Origin: Clostridium saccharoperbutylacetonicum N1-4(HMT)
Lineage (GTDB): Bacteria > Bacillota > Clostridia > Clostridiales > Clostridiaceae
Length of the DNA: 64,000 nucleotides
Reading direction: 5' to 3'
Assembly (NCBI RefSeq): GCF_000340885.1
Contig: NC_020291.1
Location: 5,455,001-5,519,000 of the forward strand
The translations under genes were made by a program, and so were the position numbers. Within the stretch, counting starts at the first letter, position 1. Every line of letters begins with the position of its first letter. Below, one piece after another: positions 50,205 through 59,792 of the stretch. The notes beneath the pieces were generated by a model. It ran no database searches. It was given only the letters and a program-made list of their open reading frames with translations, and was not told where the DNA came from.

Positions 50205-50406
50205 TTAATTATAAATTATTCAAACTAGCTTACTGCTCCGCTTCTAAGCTTAGTTTATATCAAAGATCTATAATGTACCATTTGAAAAGCTTACATGACT
50301 GTAACATTTATGTAAGCTTTAATAATTGGATAGAAAAAATTATTTTTATACTATTGCATTCTATTTAAATATGTTTTATAATTTCATTGAACAGGCGGTG
50401 AATAAC

Positions 50407-51042
50407 TTGAATAATAATAACACTAAACTTACGAACCGAGATCTTCAAGCAATAGAAAGACGTAGTCAGCTTTTAGACTCAGCAAAGGAACTATTTGCCT
50501 CTAATGGTTACCATGCAACTACAACTAGACAGATAACAAAGAATATTGGCATGGCTGACGGACTTATTTATCACTATTTCCCAGATGGAAAAAAACAAAT
50601 TTTAGATATAATTATTAAAGAATTTATTGATCAAAAATGGATTAAATTTGAAGAAGATATATCTGAAGTTAACTCTGACACACCACTTAAAGAAATCCTT
50701 CTAAAATTGGGAAACATAATATTTAAGTATATTGGCAATGATAAAAATATAGTAATTATATTATTAAGGGAACAAAATATATTATCCGATGAATATATTA
50801 ATACTTTTAATAACCATATAAAAAAAGTAATTCATAAAACAGAGCTTATTTTAAAAGAGAAAGCTGAAAAAAATGAAATAAAAGCTTTTGACTTCTTCAT
50901 GATGGCAAATCAGTTTTGGAGTGCTATATACACGTATATATTACAAAATATACTTTTTGGAGAAAAAAATTTGTATTCAATAAGTAAAGATGAGTATTTA
51001 GAGCAGATTATAAATTATACTCAAACAACTTGGAAAAAATAA
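50407..51042 (+). CDS. TetR-family regulator
   Basis: About 211 aa from TTG 50407, preceded by AGGCGGTG; the longer frame to 50326 lacks a ribosome site. HTH: GYHATTTRQITKNIGMADGLIYHYFPDG. The C-terminal ligand domain is of ordinary size. It lies 104 nt upstream of an alpha/beta hydrolase on the same strand and probably regulates it. Confidence 0.83.
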   Translation: MNNNNTKLTNRDLQAIERRSQLLDSAKELFASNGYHATTTRQITKNIGMADGLIYHYFPDGKKQILDIIIKEFIDQKWIKFEEDISEVNSDTPLKEILLKLGNIIFKYIGNDKNIVIILLREQNILSDEYINTFNNHIKKVIHKTELILKEKAEKNEIKAFDFFMMANQFWSAIYTYILQNILFGEKNLYSISKDEYLEQIINYTQTTWKK

Positions 51043-51146
51043 AAATTCCTTTATGGAATTTTATACTTTTCGTTCACTGAATGTTCAATTAAAAAATTCA
51101 AACTAACAACAAAACTAAAAATTATTATATAGAGGAGGATTTAACT

Positions 51147-52355
51147 ATGAAACTACATTTTCAAGACCAAGCATTTTCATTTGAATTATTAAGAGCTGTA
51201 ACTTATGCAGGATACCAAGGAGCAGAAATAGGTGAAGCCTTAGCAACAGCTGCTAAAATTAAAGAAGGAGACTTTGACAGCTGGTATGAAGAATGGAAAG
51301 ATACTGCTGAAAGAGTTGAACATATAGGTATTGACTGCTTAAATAAGAGACATAAAATAAGTGCCAGAGAAGCTTTCCTTAGAGCTCATAATTATTATAG
51401 AACTGCTGAATTCTTTTTACAAGGAACTGATCCAAGACGTAGTGAAAACTTTGAAAAAAGTGTTGAGACTTTCGAAAAAGCAATGAAGCTTATAGATTCA
51501 CATTTTGAAATAGTTGAAATCCCATATGAAGGTACATATTTAAAAGGCTATTTCTATGGAGCGTCAAACTATGATAAAGCTAACGCCTCAACAATACCAA
51601 CTTTATTATTTATCGGTGGATATGACTCCACACTTCAAGAACTTTATTTCTGTGGGGCCGCTCCAGCAATAAAACGTGGTTATAATTGCTTGATCTTTGA
51701 ATGCCCAGGACAAGGAGAAGCTTTAAGAAAGAATAGCCTTTATATGCGTCATGATGCGGAAGTTCCAGTAGGTGCTGCAATAGATTACCTTGAAACAAGA
51801 AACGATATCGATATTAATAAAATATCCTTACTTGGTATGAGCTTAGGTGGTTACTTTGCACCAAGAGCAGCAGCTTTTGATGAACGTATAAAAGCATGTA
51901 TTGCTTTCAACGTATTCTATGACACTTATGAATCCACTATAAATCAAAATCCTCAACTTGAAAAAGTATTAAGCCTACCAACAGAACAAAAAGAAGCAAT
52001 GCTTGCAAAAGCTGAAGAAAATAATTCAAATCTTCGTTGGATGCTAAACAATGGTAAATGGGTATTTGGCTTAAAACACAGATATGAAGTTTTTGATGAA
52101 ATGAAGAAAGCTTCTTTAAAAGGAGTTGCTGAAAAGATTAAATGCCCTATATTGCTTACTATGGGAGAAACAGATCACTTTGTTTCTAATGATCAATTAA
52201 ATGCCCTTTTAGATTCAATAAAAGCACCAAAGACAGTTCGTGTCTTTACTATAAATGAAGGAGCAGAAGAACATTGTCAGGAAGGTAATCATGCACTATT
52301 CCATCAAGTTATGTTTGATTGGCTAGATGAGATATTTGAAAATTATTTAGACTAA
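51147..52355 (+). CDS. Alpha/beta hydrolase (FrsA-like esterase)
   Basis: 402 aa. A helical N-terminal region (about 1-120, AREAFLRAHNYYRTAEFF) precedes the hydrolase core, as in FrsA and dihydropseudooxynicotine-hydrolase-like enzymes. Nucleophile Ser in LLGMSLGGYFAPR (near residue 233), Asp in MGETDHFVS, His in the EEHCQEGNH region. Cytosolic carboxyl-ester or C-C hydrolase of unknown substrate. Strong GAGGAGG site. Followed by a stem-loop at 52385-52427. Confidence 0.85.
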   Translation: MKLHFQDQAFSFELLRAVTYAGYQGAEIGEALATAAKIKEGDFDSWYEEWKDTAERVEHIGIDCLNKRHKISAREAFLRAHNYYRTAEFFLQGTDPRRSENFEKSVETFEKAMKLIDSHFEIVEIPYEGTYLKGYFYGASNYDKANASTIPTLLFIGGYDSTLQELYFCGAAPAIKRGYNCLIFECPGQGEALRKNSLYMRHDAEVPVGAAIDYLETRNDIDINKISLLGMSLGGYFAPRAAAFDERIKACIAFNVFYDTYESTINQNPQLEKVLSLPTEQKEAMLAKAEENNSNLRWMLNNGKWVFGLKHRYEVFDEMKKASLKGVAEKIKCPILLTMGETDHFVSNDQLNALLDSIKAPKTVRVFTINEGAEEHCQEGNHALFHQVMFDWLDEIFENYLD

Positions 52356-52384
52356 AACTCAAATTAATTGTAATTGGTTTTTTA

Positions 52385-52427
52385 ATAAAGCTTTCTATGT
52401 TTAATTTAATTTCATAGAAAGCTTTAT
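52385..52427 (+). terminator. Stem-loop after the hydrolase gene
   Basis: ATAAAGCTTTCTATG (52385-52399) pairs perfectly with CATAGAAAGCTTTAT (52413-52427). No clear T-run follows, so readthrough to the YdcZ gene is possible. Confidence 0.6.
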
Positions 52428-52454
52428 AATCTTAAATTTAATGGAGGTTATACT

Positions 52455-52910
52455 ATGACATTCCTGTATTATTTACTCTCATTAATATCAGGCTTTGCTT
52501 TGACTCTGCAAGTTGGTATAAATGGAGCTTTTCGTTCTAAAATAGGAAATCCTATACTTTCATCTCTTGTCAGCTTTGCTGTTGGAACTTTAGGGCTTGC
52601 TTTGGTATTTTTTATCGCTTTATTAAATGGCTCCAGTACTTTACCAACTGCAGCAAACATCAGAAATACTAGTTGGTGGATGTTAACTGGAGGATTGTTT
52701 GGAGCCTTCTATATATTTTCAACCATATTTTCAGCTCCTAAAATTGGATTTGCTAATATGTTTAGTCTTGTAATATGCGGTCAGATAATCCTTTCAGTAC
52801 TATTTGATCATTTTGGATTATTGGGAAATCAAATTCATCTATTAACTCCGCTAAGAGCTATAGGAGTTTTTTTATTAATTTTAGGAGTTTACATAATTCA
52901 AGCTAATTAG
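52455..52910 (+). CDS. DMT-superfamily transporter, YdcZ/DUF606
   Basis: 151 aa, five hydrophobic helices. The YdcZ pattern is clear: GINGAFRSKIGNPILSSLVSFAVGT, then WWMLTGGLFGAFYIFSTIF, and the ending RAIGVFLLILGVYII. Members often act as pairs of short proteins; no second copy is adjacent. Substrate unknown. GGAGG ribosome site. Confidence 0.87.
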   Translation: MTFLYYLLSLISGFALTLQVGINGAFRSKIGNPILSSLVSFAVGTLGLALVFFIALLNGSSTLPTAANIRNTSWWMLTGGLFGAFYIFSTIFSAPKIGFANMFSLVICGQIILSVLFDHFGLLGNQIHLLTPLRAIGVFLLILGVYIIQAN

Positions 52911-53047
52911 GAAAATTCAAATCATTTATAAATTGTTTTACTAGCTAATTTAATAATTCTATACAAGTTAATAATATTTATTGAAGAGGAAGGTGCAAAA
53001 TAAGCAATCCATGATAAAAAATTTTTCACAGAAATTACGCGAATGAT

Positions 53048-53278
53048 TTACCCAATAGATCTTATAACTAAACCCTTTAACTCCTTTATTATTTTTGAGC
53101 AAGAGAAAGACACATTGAAGATAGCTTCAATGTGTTCTTTATACACTATGACTTCTTTTACAAAGTCTCTTATGAACTTTTTTTATTTAGTAACATTCCT
53201 GCTAATTACATATTCTCTAAAATTGCTTAACAGGCTTCTTACACGTGCTTCTGTAACTATTTGTTCCACATACAAATG
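53048..53278 (-). pseudogene. Decayed C terminus of a large serine recombinase
   Basis: The minus strand reads VTEARVRSLLSNFREYV, then a single in-frame TAA (53183-53185), then FIRDFVKEVIVYKEHIE and on to a stop at 53048-53050. This is the C-terminal coil and end domain of phage/Tn4451-type large serine recombinases. N-terminal catalytic parts are absent. The right end abuts repeat copy H. It marks a lost mobile element. The hairpin ACACATTGAAG/CTTCAATGTGT at 53110-53135 falls inside the frame. Confidence 0.6.
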
Positions 53279-53315
53279 GTCGTAGATTTTATTGTTGAGA
53301 TGAAGCACGTTTACC
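53271..53315. repeat. Dispersed repeat, copy H (degenerate)
   Basis: CAAATGGTCGTAGATTTTAT matches copy G, followed by GTTGAGATGAAGCACG as a decayed GGTGGAGGCGAAGCACG. The left hairpin arm is lost where the recombinase remnant begins. Confidence 0.6.
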
Positions 53316-53372
53316 AGCATCAACTATGTATCTTTAAAGAAAATAATTAATTAAATTCTTCGATAAGACTGA

Positions 53373-53576
53373 TTACAATTTCTCAAAAACTAGTGTAGCT
53401 TGAATTCTGTCTCCACCCATAAAACCTTTACTACCTGACGAAGCAGTTGTGATAGTATGTAATTTATAGCCTTTACTAGCTTGTGTATTTATAACTTTTT
53501 CTAATTCTGTCAAGTTACCTGAGCCTGTCCCAATAAACTTTTCTTTTAGTACAACTTGCAAAACAACATATTCCAT
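53373..53576 (-). CDS. DUF4177 small protein
   Basis: 67 aa from ATG 53576 with GGAAGG upstream. MEYVVLQV at the start, then LEKVINTQASKGYKLHTI and the end QATLVFEK follow the DUF4177 pattern (YEYKVV...LN..a.eGWel...). It is a small cytosolic beta-alpha-beta protein of unknown function, monocistronic. Confidence 0.75.
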   Translation of the reverse strand: MEYVVLQVVLKEKFIGTGSGNLTELEKVINTQASKGYKLHTITTASSGSKGFMGGDRIQATLVFEKL

Positions 53577-53812
53577 AATATTACATCCTTCCATTAGTAC
53601 ACATATTTATATGCATGACGTATCATATCTACATAATGTTTATAATTCCTAATATTAATAATATCATCTAAAGTTTAACTTTAAAAGCAAAATTTATCAC
53701 TTAATAGATAATATATAAAATTTAAAGTTCTTTAATAATAGAATAGATCCTTAATAAAAGAAACTGTTACAAATGTTATTTCTGTTGAATATAAAACATC
53801 AAAAAATGGTAA

Positions 53813-53860
53813 AAACCCACGACATTCTTAGTCGTGAGTTTCATAAAACAATGCTCTTCC
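53813..53860. repeat. Dispersed hairpin repeat, copy I (degenerate)
   Basis: AAACCCACGAC (starting at 53813) pairs with GTCGTGAGTTT (to 53842) with one mismatch, followed by CATAAAACAATGC. Same stem type as copies B-E. It lies 3' of the DHFR-like gene. The remaining intergenic sequence 53595-53812 shows nothing else. Confidence 0.5.
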
Positions 53861-53920
53861 CATTTAATGTAGCTTCCTGGTTAACATATAATATAATGGC
53901 TTTCTAAATTAGTATCCATA

Positions 53921-54493
53921 TTAATTATTGACTATTCCATAGTGAAGTGCAATTACCCCATTTGAGAAATTTCTATTTTCTATAAATTTTAGATTAGTTA
54001 TCTTTTTTATATCCTTGAACATTGGCATCCCTTCATTCAATATTATTGGATTAACAAAAAGCCAAAATTCATCAATTAATCCTTCGTTCAATAATGACTG
54101 CGTTGCCCGTGGACTTCCAAATATTAAAATATTTCTATCCTCTTGTTTTTTTATTTCATTTATGTTTTCTGATAAATTGTCATTAATAAATTTTACATTA
54201 CTAAATTCTGTAGTTTTAATAGTTCTCGATAAAACAATTTTTGAAACTTTATTATACCATTCAGAATGTTCAATATCATGTTTCGTAGCATTAGCTTGTT
54301 CCCCTGCTGTTGGCCAATAATTCTGCATCATTTCATAAGTCACTCTACCATAAAGGGCTGAATCAGCCTGATCTGTCATTTTTGCAACAAAATCAAACAA
54401 TTCATTGTCCACTAATATCCATTCCATTTCCCCATTTTCACCTGCAACAAATCCATCAAGTGAAATGTGCATAAAGCTAATTAATTTTCTCAT
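53921..54493 (-). CDS. Dihydrofolate reductase-like protein (RibD C-terminal family)
   Basis: 190 aa. FMHISLDGFVAGENGEMEW at the start, ALYGRVTYEMMQNYWP and ILIFGSPRATQSLLNEGLIDEFWLFVNP are standard for the YyaP/YwjB branch of the RibD_C/DHFR fold. It likely binds NADPH; the substrate is unknown. GGAGG ribosome site, monocistronic. Confidence 0.87.
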   Translation of the reverse strand: MRKLISFMHISLDGFVAGENGEMEWILVDNELFDFVAKMTDQADSALYGRVTYEMMQNYWPTAGEQANATKHDIEHSEWYNKVSKIVLSRTIKTTEFSNVKFINDNLSENINEIKKQEDRNILIFGSPRATQSLLNEGLIDEFWLFVNPIILNEGMPMFKDIKKITNLKFIENRNFSNGVIALHYGIVNN

Positions 54494-54989
54494 AATTGCC
54501 TCCTATTAAACCAAAATTTATCTTGCCCAAAACAAAATTCCAAATAATTTTAATACAAACAATATTAGCTGTTTAGCCGCTTCACCAGCTTTTCATCCAT
54601 CCATTATGCAAAAGTTGATATCCAATTTAATTCCGTTTGCTAATGTAAATGCTGCTATAAAAATATACAATAATTATATTCTATTGTATACTATGTCTTT
54701 AAATTGTTTCTTCGATTATATTAATAATACCATAGTTCCCTCTTTTCTAACACTAATTTAAATCAAGACATAAGACTCTACTTTTATATAATCGATGGTT
54801 TTGGTGGAGGAAAGGTACGACCTTTAAAATCCACCAAATAAATTTTCACATAAATACAATCCCATTCCTTTACTTCTACTAACTTTACTATAAATATATT
54901 TAATCATTAAAAAATATACATATTCACTATATAAAATTATTCCAAATAAGCTAAAGAAGAACAGTTTATACCAACTTATAAAAAGATTT
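54494..54989. other. 496-nt intergenic region with repeat copy J and a coding-like trace
   Basis: Copy J of the dispersed repeat lies at 54800-54838. At about 54518-54665 the minus strand reads IAAFTLANGIKLDINFCIMDG, an in-frame TGA, then KAGEAAKQLILFVLKLFG to a TAA. It looks like a decayed gene end, but I do not recognise the family. No intact gene. Confidence 0.45.
54800..54838. repeat. Dispersed repeat, copy J (tail module alone)
   Basis: TTTGGTGGA (54800-54808) and TCCACCAAA (54830-54838) form a perfect 9-bp stem enclosing GGAAAGGTACGACCTTTAAAA. The conserved tail is present, but GCGAAGC is changed and no upstream hairpin is evident. Confidence 0.7.
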
Positions 54990-56630
54990 CTATAATATAA
55001 ACTTATAAATTCTAGATTCGTATGGTTTAAGCTTTATCCTGTCAACCAAGTCATTTTCATTAACACTATAATTTGAAATTAAAAGCTCTTTAAATTTAAA
55101 TTCAATTTTTCTTTCAATTGCAAACTGTGTCTCATTTCCTGTAAAATTACACATTACTAGTAACATTTCATTTTCTAAGGTTCTTGTATATGCAAAAATT
55201 TCTTTGTTTTCTTCTAAAATCAATTCATATTTTCCATGAACTACTACTGGATTTGATTTTCTTATTTTTATTAATTTCTTATAGTAATTAAATATAGAAT
55301 TTTCGTCTTTTAATTGCGATTTAACGTTTATTTCCTTATAATTAGGATTTACTTTTATCCAAGGCTGTCCACTTGTAAAACCTGCATTTTCACTATCATC
55401 CCATTGCATTGGAGTACGAGCATTATCTCTGCCTTTTGTATATATAGATTGCATTATTTCCTCATGAGAATACCCTTGTTTTTTTCTTTCATTATACATG
55501 TTTATAGTTTCTATGTCCTTATAATCCTCTAACTCTTTAAATCTTACATTTGTCATACCAAGCTCTTCACCTTGATATATATATGGAGTCCCCTTCATTC
55601 CATGTAATAATGTAGCCAGCATTTTTGCACTTTCTACCCTATATTCTTTATCATTTCCCCACCTTGAAACTATTCTTGGTACATCATGATTATTCCAGAA
55701 TAAACTATTCCAGCCTGTGCCTTCTAGATCTACTTGCCATCTAGATAATGCTCTCTTTAAGTCCAATAATTCTAACGACTTCAAATCCCATTTTTCTTTA
55801 CCTGGCTGTTGATCTAATAAAATGTGTTCAAATTGAAATATCATGCTAAGTTCACTATCATCTGGATTTGAATATTTCTTAGCTATTTCTGTAGTGCATC
55901 CCCAAGTCTCTCCAACTGTTAGTAAATCTTTACCGCTGAATGTTTTCTTATTCATTTCTCTAATATATTCATGAAGTTTTGGACCATTAGCTGTGATTTT
56001 TTCATCAGGAATCTTTCCTATAAGGTCAATAACGTCCATCCTAAATCCACCAATACCTTTATCAATCCAAAAGTTCATCATTTTATAAATTCTATTGCGC
56101 ACCTCTTCATTTTCCCAGTTCAAATCTGGCTGTTTTTTACTAAATAAATGTAAATAATACTGCCCTGTAGTTTCATCATATTGCCATGCACTACCGCTAA
56201 ATGTTGATCTTAAATCATTTGGTTCTTCTACATTTACTGGATCTCTCCATATATAATAATCTCTATAAGGATTATCTTTTGATTTCTTAGCTTCCATGAA
56301 CCATTTATGTTCGTCGGAAGTATGGTTTACAACTAAATCCATAAGAATTTTTATTCCTCTTTTATTTCCCTCCTTAATAAGATCATCCATATCTTCCATT
56401 GTTCCAAATTCATCCATTATATCTTCATAGTCGCTTATATCATATCCATTATCATCGTTTGGCGACTTATATACTGGAGATAACCATATTACATCTATCC
56501 CCAGTTCTTTCAAGTAATCTAACTTCTCTATAATTCCTCTTAAATCTCCAATTCCATCTCCATTGGAATCATTAAAACTCCTAGGATATACCTGATAAAC
56601 AACACTTTCTTTCCACCATTTTTTATCCAT
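54990..56630 (-). CDS. malL: Alpha-glucosidase / oligo-1,6-glucosidase, GH13
   Basis: 546 aa. VVYQVYPRSFNDSNGDGIGDL, DLVVNHTSDEHKWF, nucleophile Asp in GGFRMDVIDLIGK (near residue 199), acid/base Glu in LTVGETWGCT and WNNHDVPRIVSRWG are the GH13 conserved regions I-IV of the oligo-1,6-glucosidase group. No signal peptide, so it acts on imported oligosaccharides such as isomaltose or maltose. It is the last gene of the ABC operon, 53 nt after the MalG-type permease. AAGGAG start. Confidence 0.9.
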   Translation of the reverse strand: MDKKWWKESVVYQVYPRSFNDSNGDGIGDLRGIIEKLDYLKELGIDVIWLSPVYKSPNDDNGYDISDYEDIMDEFGTMEDMDDLIKEGNKRGIKILMDLVVNHTSDEHKWFMEAKKSKDNPYRDYYIWRDPVNVEEPNDLRSTFSGSAWQYDETTGQYYLHLFSKKQPDLNWENEEVRNRIYKMMNFWIDKGIGGFRMDVIDLIGKIPDEKITANGPKLHEYIREMNKKTFSGKDLLTVGETWGCTTEIAKKYSNPDDSELSMIFQFEHILLDQQPGKEKWDLKSLELLDLKRALSRWQVDLEGTGWNSLFWNNHDVPRIVSRWGNDKEYRVESAKMLATLLHGMKGTPYIYQGEELGMTNVRFKELEDYKDIETINMYNERKKQGYSHEEIMQSIYTKGRDNARTPMQWDDSENAGFTSGQPWIKVNPNYKEINVKSQLKDENSIFNYYKKLIKIRKSNPVVVHGKYELILEENKEIFAYTRTLENEMLLVMCNFTGNETQFAIERKIEFKFKELLISNYSVNENDLVDRIKLKPYESRIYKFIL

Positions 56631-56683
56631 GACTTATTCTCCTTTTAATATTACTTATTTTATTTCGTTTAAATGTATTTTTA

Positions 56684-57508
56684 TTATTTTACAGCTCCAG
56701 TGACAATACCATTTCTTATCCATTTTTGTGCAAAGATGTATACAATAAAAATTGGTAATAATGCCATCAAATATGATGCAAAAGCCAGATTATAATTTGT
56801 GGTAAATTGAGACTGGAATACATATTGAACTAAAGGCAATGTAGCCATTTCTGGCTTGCCCAAAATGATAAGTGGCAACATAAAGTCATTCCATGTCCAC
56901 AAACAAGTGGTAATTGCAACTGTAGCATTAATAGGCTTTAGTAAAGGGAATATTATTCTCCAAAATACTTGAAATGTTGATGCGCCATCTATTGTAGCTG
57001 CTTCTTCAAGTGAAACTGGAATTGATTTAATGTAACCTGAATATAAAAATATGTTAAAAGGTAATCCAAATACAACATATAAACATATTATTCCAATGAT
57101 ATTATCCATACTTAGCATATTTACTTGCTTTACAAGAGGCAGCATAATTATTGGAAATGGTACAAACATAGCACTCAAAAAGTAATAGTACAATGCATTA
57201 AAAAATTTTTTCTTTCTATTTCTAGCTATAGCATATGAAACTAAAGAATTTGAAAGTATTGTAAGAATTAATACCGAAATTGTTATTGTTAAACTATTTT
57301 TTAGAGCATCAAAGAAATTTGTCATTTCAATAGCTTCAGTAAAATTTTCAAAACGCAATGACTTTGGAAATGATAAAGCACTAGGTACCATATCTTGTGG
57401 AGATTTTACAGCTATTAATATTGTTAGATACAATGGAAATATTATAGCCACCAAAGCTCCTGCTATCATAAGCGTAGTTACTATCCAATTGGTTTTATTT
57501 CTCCTCAT
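56684..57508 (-). CDS. Sugar ABC transporter permease, MalG type
   Basis: 274 aa, six TM helices. The EAA loop that docks the ATPase reads EEAATIDGASTFQVFWRIIFPLLKP. It overlaps the upstream permease gene by four bases (ATGA), so the two are produced in equal amounts. GGGAGG ribosome site. No ATPase gene is in the operon; a shared MsmK-type ATPase elsewhere is expected. Confidence 0.92.
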   Translation of the reverse strand: MRRNKTNWIVTTLMIAGALVAIIFPLYLTILIAVKSPQDMVPSALSFPKSLRFENFTEAIEMTNFFDALKNSLTITISVLILTILSNSLVSYAIARNRKKKFFNALYYYFLSAMFVPFPIIMLPLVKQVNMLSMDNIIGIICLYVVFGLPFNIFLYSGYIKSIPVSLEEAATIDGASTFQVFWRIIFPLLKPINATVAITTCLWTWNDFMLPLIILGKPEMATLPLVQYVFQSQFTTNYNLAFASYLMALLPIFIVYIFAQKWIRNGIVTGAVK

Positions 57509-58368
57509 AGTACTTTTTCCTCCCTCTTTTCAAGGACTCTAAGCTGAAATAATGATATTGCTACAATTACTATGAAATAAATAACAGCATTCGCAGACTG
57601 ATATGCAAAGCTTCCTTGGTTAAATCCTCCGTTATAAATTACATAAGAAATTGATTGAGTAACAGTTCCAGGTCCTCCTCCTGTCATAGCTACAACCTGA
57701 TCAAATACCATTAAAAATCCTTTCATACATAAAACCATGTTAATTGTGAAAAATGGTGCTATTAATGGAAATGTTATGCTTTTAAATCTTTGCCATGAGC
57801 TAGCGCCATCAATATCACAGGCTTCATAAACATCAGTATCAATTGTCTGAAGTCCAGATAAATATATGATTGTATTAAAGGCTATGGATTGCCATGCTGC
57901 TACGAACACTATTCCAAGCCATGCAAGCTTTTCATCACCTAAGATGTTTTTACTAAGCATAGAAATGTTCATAGTCTCTCCAATGTTTGGTATAACATGA
58001 GCAAATACAAAATTGAATATAAATGCTACTATTAAAGTTCCTAATATGTTAGGAATAAAATATATTGACTTTAAAGTATTTTGAAATTTAATTTTTGAGT
58101 TTAAACCTACAGCAATTAAAAGACTTAATATGTTTACTATAATTGTAGTTATAATTGCAAATTTGAAAGTAAAAATGTACGCATGCATAACATTACTATC
58201 TTGAAATACTGCAATATAGTTTTTTAATCCAACAAAACTCCAATCGCCATACCCTTTTGAATTGGTAAAACTATAAAATACACCTTCTAAAAGAGATAAT
58301 GTATGAAATATAAAGAATAACAAAACTGCTGGTATAGTCATAATATAAAAAGCTTTTTTCTTTTTCAA
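57505..58368 (-). CDS. Sugar ABC transporter permease, MalF type
   Basis: 287 aa, six TM helices. EAA loop: EACDIDGASSWQRFKSITFPLIAP. Start is TTG at 58368 with an AAGG motif close by. It forms the heterodimeric channel with the MalG-type permease. It lies 173 nt after the binding-protein gene; that gap holds a stem (see 58425-58516). Confidence 0.9.
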   Translation of the reverse strand: MKKKKAFYIMTIPAVLLFFIFHTLSLLEGVFYSFTNSKGYGDWSFVGLKNYIAVFQDSNVMHAYIFTFKFAIITTIIVNILSLLIAVGLNSKIKFQNTLKSIYFIPNILGTLIVAFIFNFVFAHVIPNIGETMNISMLSKNILGDEKLAWLGIVFVAAWQSIAFNTIIYLSGLQTIDTDVYEACDIDGASSWQRFKSITFPLIAPFFTINMVLCMKGFLMVFDQVVAMTGGGPGTVTQSISYVIYNGGFNQGSFAYQSANAVIYFIVIVAISLFQLRVLEKREEKVL

Positions 58369-58424
58369 AACCTTCAGCCCCCTATTATTTTTTCATTTGA
58401 CAAATAAATATTATTAGCATATAG

Positions 58425-58516
58425 CATAGGTTGTCCTGAATTCAGTCTATTTTCCTAGAAATATTATTTTTCATGATTATCAATAAATATCTAGCTACAG
58501 CCATCTTTTAGGACAT
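58425..58516 (-). promoter_or_regulatory. Intercistronic stem between binding-protein and permease genes
   Basis: GGTTGTCCT (about 58429-58437) can pair with AGGACATCC (about 58508-58516) at 8 of 9 positions across a long AT-rich loop. Stems at this place usually protect the binding-protein mRNA and lower permease output. Low to moderate certainty. Confidence 0.4.
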
Positions 58517-58541
58517 CCTTATGCCTTTTATTTTCTCCTAT

Positions 58542-59792
58542 TTATTGCTTACTATTAGCTTTATCATATTCAGTATCAAGTTGTTTTAAGAATTCTGCCT
58601 TATCCTTTTTACTATAGAACCCTTGAACTAAACTTGCTGCATCAAATGAGCTTGGATAGTAGTGATCAGGGAAAACACCTATTTTTCCATTTTTAAAGCT
58701 TTCTTGTACATCCGTTACACTTTGATCATCTTGTGTCACATCTTTAACTGCAGAAAATGCGAATTGATCTTTTATATATTTTTTAGCATTCTCCTTTTGA
58801 GTCATAAATTCTATGAATTTTTTTGCTTCATCAGAATGTTTTGACTTACTTGTTATTCCAAATAACACATCTATACCAGATACTATATTATTTTTAGATG
58901 GATCGTTACTTGCAGGTAATGGGAACATACCTATATTAATATTAGGATTTGCTTTTTTTATTTCACTAATAGCCCAGTTACCTTGTAAATACATTGCTGA
59001 TTTACCTTGTGCAAAGGCTGCATTACCATCATTGTATGATACTCCTAAAATATCTTCTTGCCCAAGGGTTCCTATAGTCTCCATCTTGTCCACTATTTCT
59101 CCATGTGTAGCTTCAAAAGTTGTTTTTCCTGCTTTTTTATCAGCTAAGAAATTACTAGGCTCCAAGTCACTAGCTATAACATTCCAGAAACACATTCCAG
59201 TCCATGCATCTTTAAGTGTCAAATAAAGTGGTAATTGACCTGAATCTTTAATTTTTTTCGATACAGCCATGAATTCATCCCAAGTTTTAGGAATTTGCAA
59301 TCCTAGCTTCGAAAATATATCTTTATTGTATAAAATGCCATCAGCATTAGTAGCATATGGAACTCCATATATCTTTCCGTTATCATTACTTGCTATGCCA
59401 TGAAGCATATCTAAATATGGTTTTTGTATATTTTCAATGATGCTATCATTAGTAAGATCAACAAGAGCATTTGCATCTACTAGCGCACCATAGTTTACAT
59501 CTGCACCTAAAGCTACTAAATCTGGCATATCATTTTTTGCAAGTCTTGTTTTTAAAACAGTACCAGCATTTGCAGGTGAATTAATTGAAATCTCAATATT
59601 AGGATTCTTCTCTTGAAATTCATTAGCTAATGATTGCAATATTGTTTTGTTTTCTGCCTTAGTTGAAAATAACTCTAATTTTACTTTTCCATTTTCTGTG
59701 TTACCTCCCTTGGAACCACATCCTGCTAACAATGAAATTCCAATTACTGAACTAATAGTAATTGACATTAGTAATTTTAATTTTTTATTCAT
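58542..59792 (-). CDS. Extracellular sugar-binding lipoprotein of ABC transporter
   Basis: 416 aa. The lipoprotein signal has lipobox LLAGC at about residues 20-25, followed by a Gly/Ser/Asn linker. The SBP_bac_1 fold shows NADGILYNKDIFSKLGLQIPKTWDE and AMYLQGNWAISEI. It captures an oligosaccharide, probably alpha-glucosidic judging by the GH13 gene. Its promoter carries several TTTACGTAA-type palindromes for the LacI-family protein. AGGAGG start. Confidence 0.9.
   Translation of the reverse strand: MNKKLKLLMSITISSVIGISLLAGCGSKGGNTENGKVKLELFSTKAENKTILQSLANEFQEKNPNIEISINSPANAGTVLKTRLAKNDMPDLVALGADVNYGALVDANALVDLTNDSIIENIQKPYLDMLHGIASNDNGKIYGVPYATNADGILYNKDIFSKLGLQIPKTWDEFMAVSKKIKDSGQLPLYLTLKDAWTGMCFWNVIASDLEPSNFLADKKAGKTTFEATHGEIVDKMETIGTLGQEDILGVSYNDGNAAFAQGKSAMYLQGNWAISEIKKANPNINIGMFPLPASNDPSKNNIVSGIDVLFGITSKSKHSDEAKKFIEFMTQKENAKKYIKDQFAFSAVKDVTQDDQSVTDVQESFKNGKIGVFPDHYYPSSFDAASLVQGFYSKKDKAEFLKQLDTEYDKANSKQ

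Noticed and set aside
53110..53135. Hairpin ACACATTGAAG/CTTCAATGTGT as a terminator
   Set aside because: It falls within the recombinase remnant, with no gene ending just before it; coincidence of the coding sequence seems more likely.
53043..53285. 80-codon plus-strand frame
   Set aside because: It lies antisense to the serine recombinase remnant, whose translation is much more protein-like.
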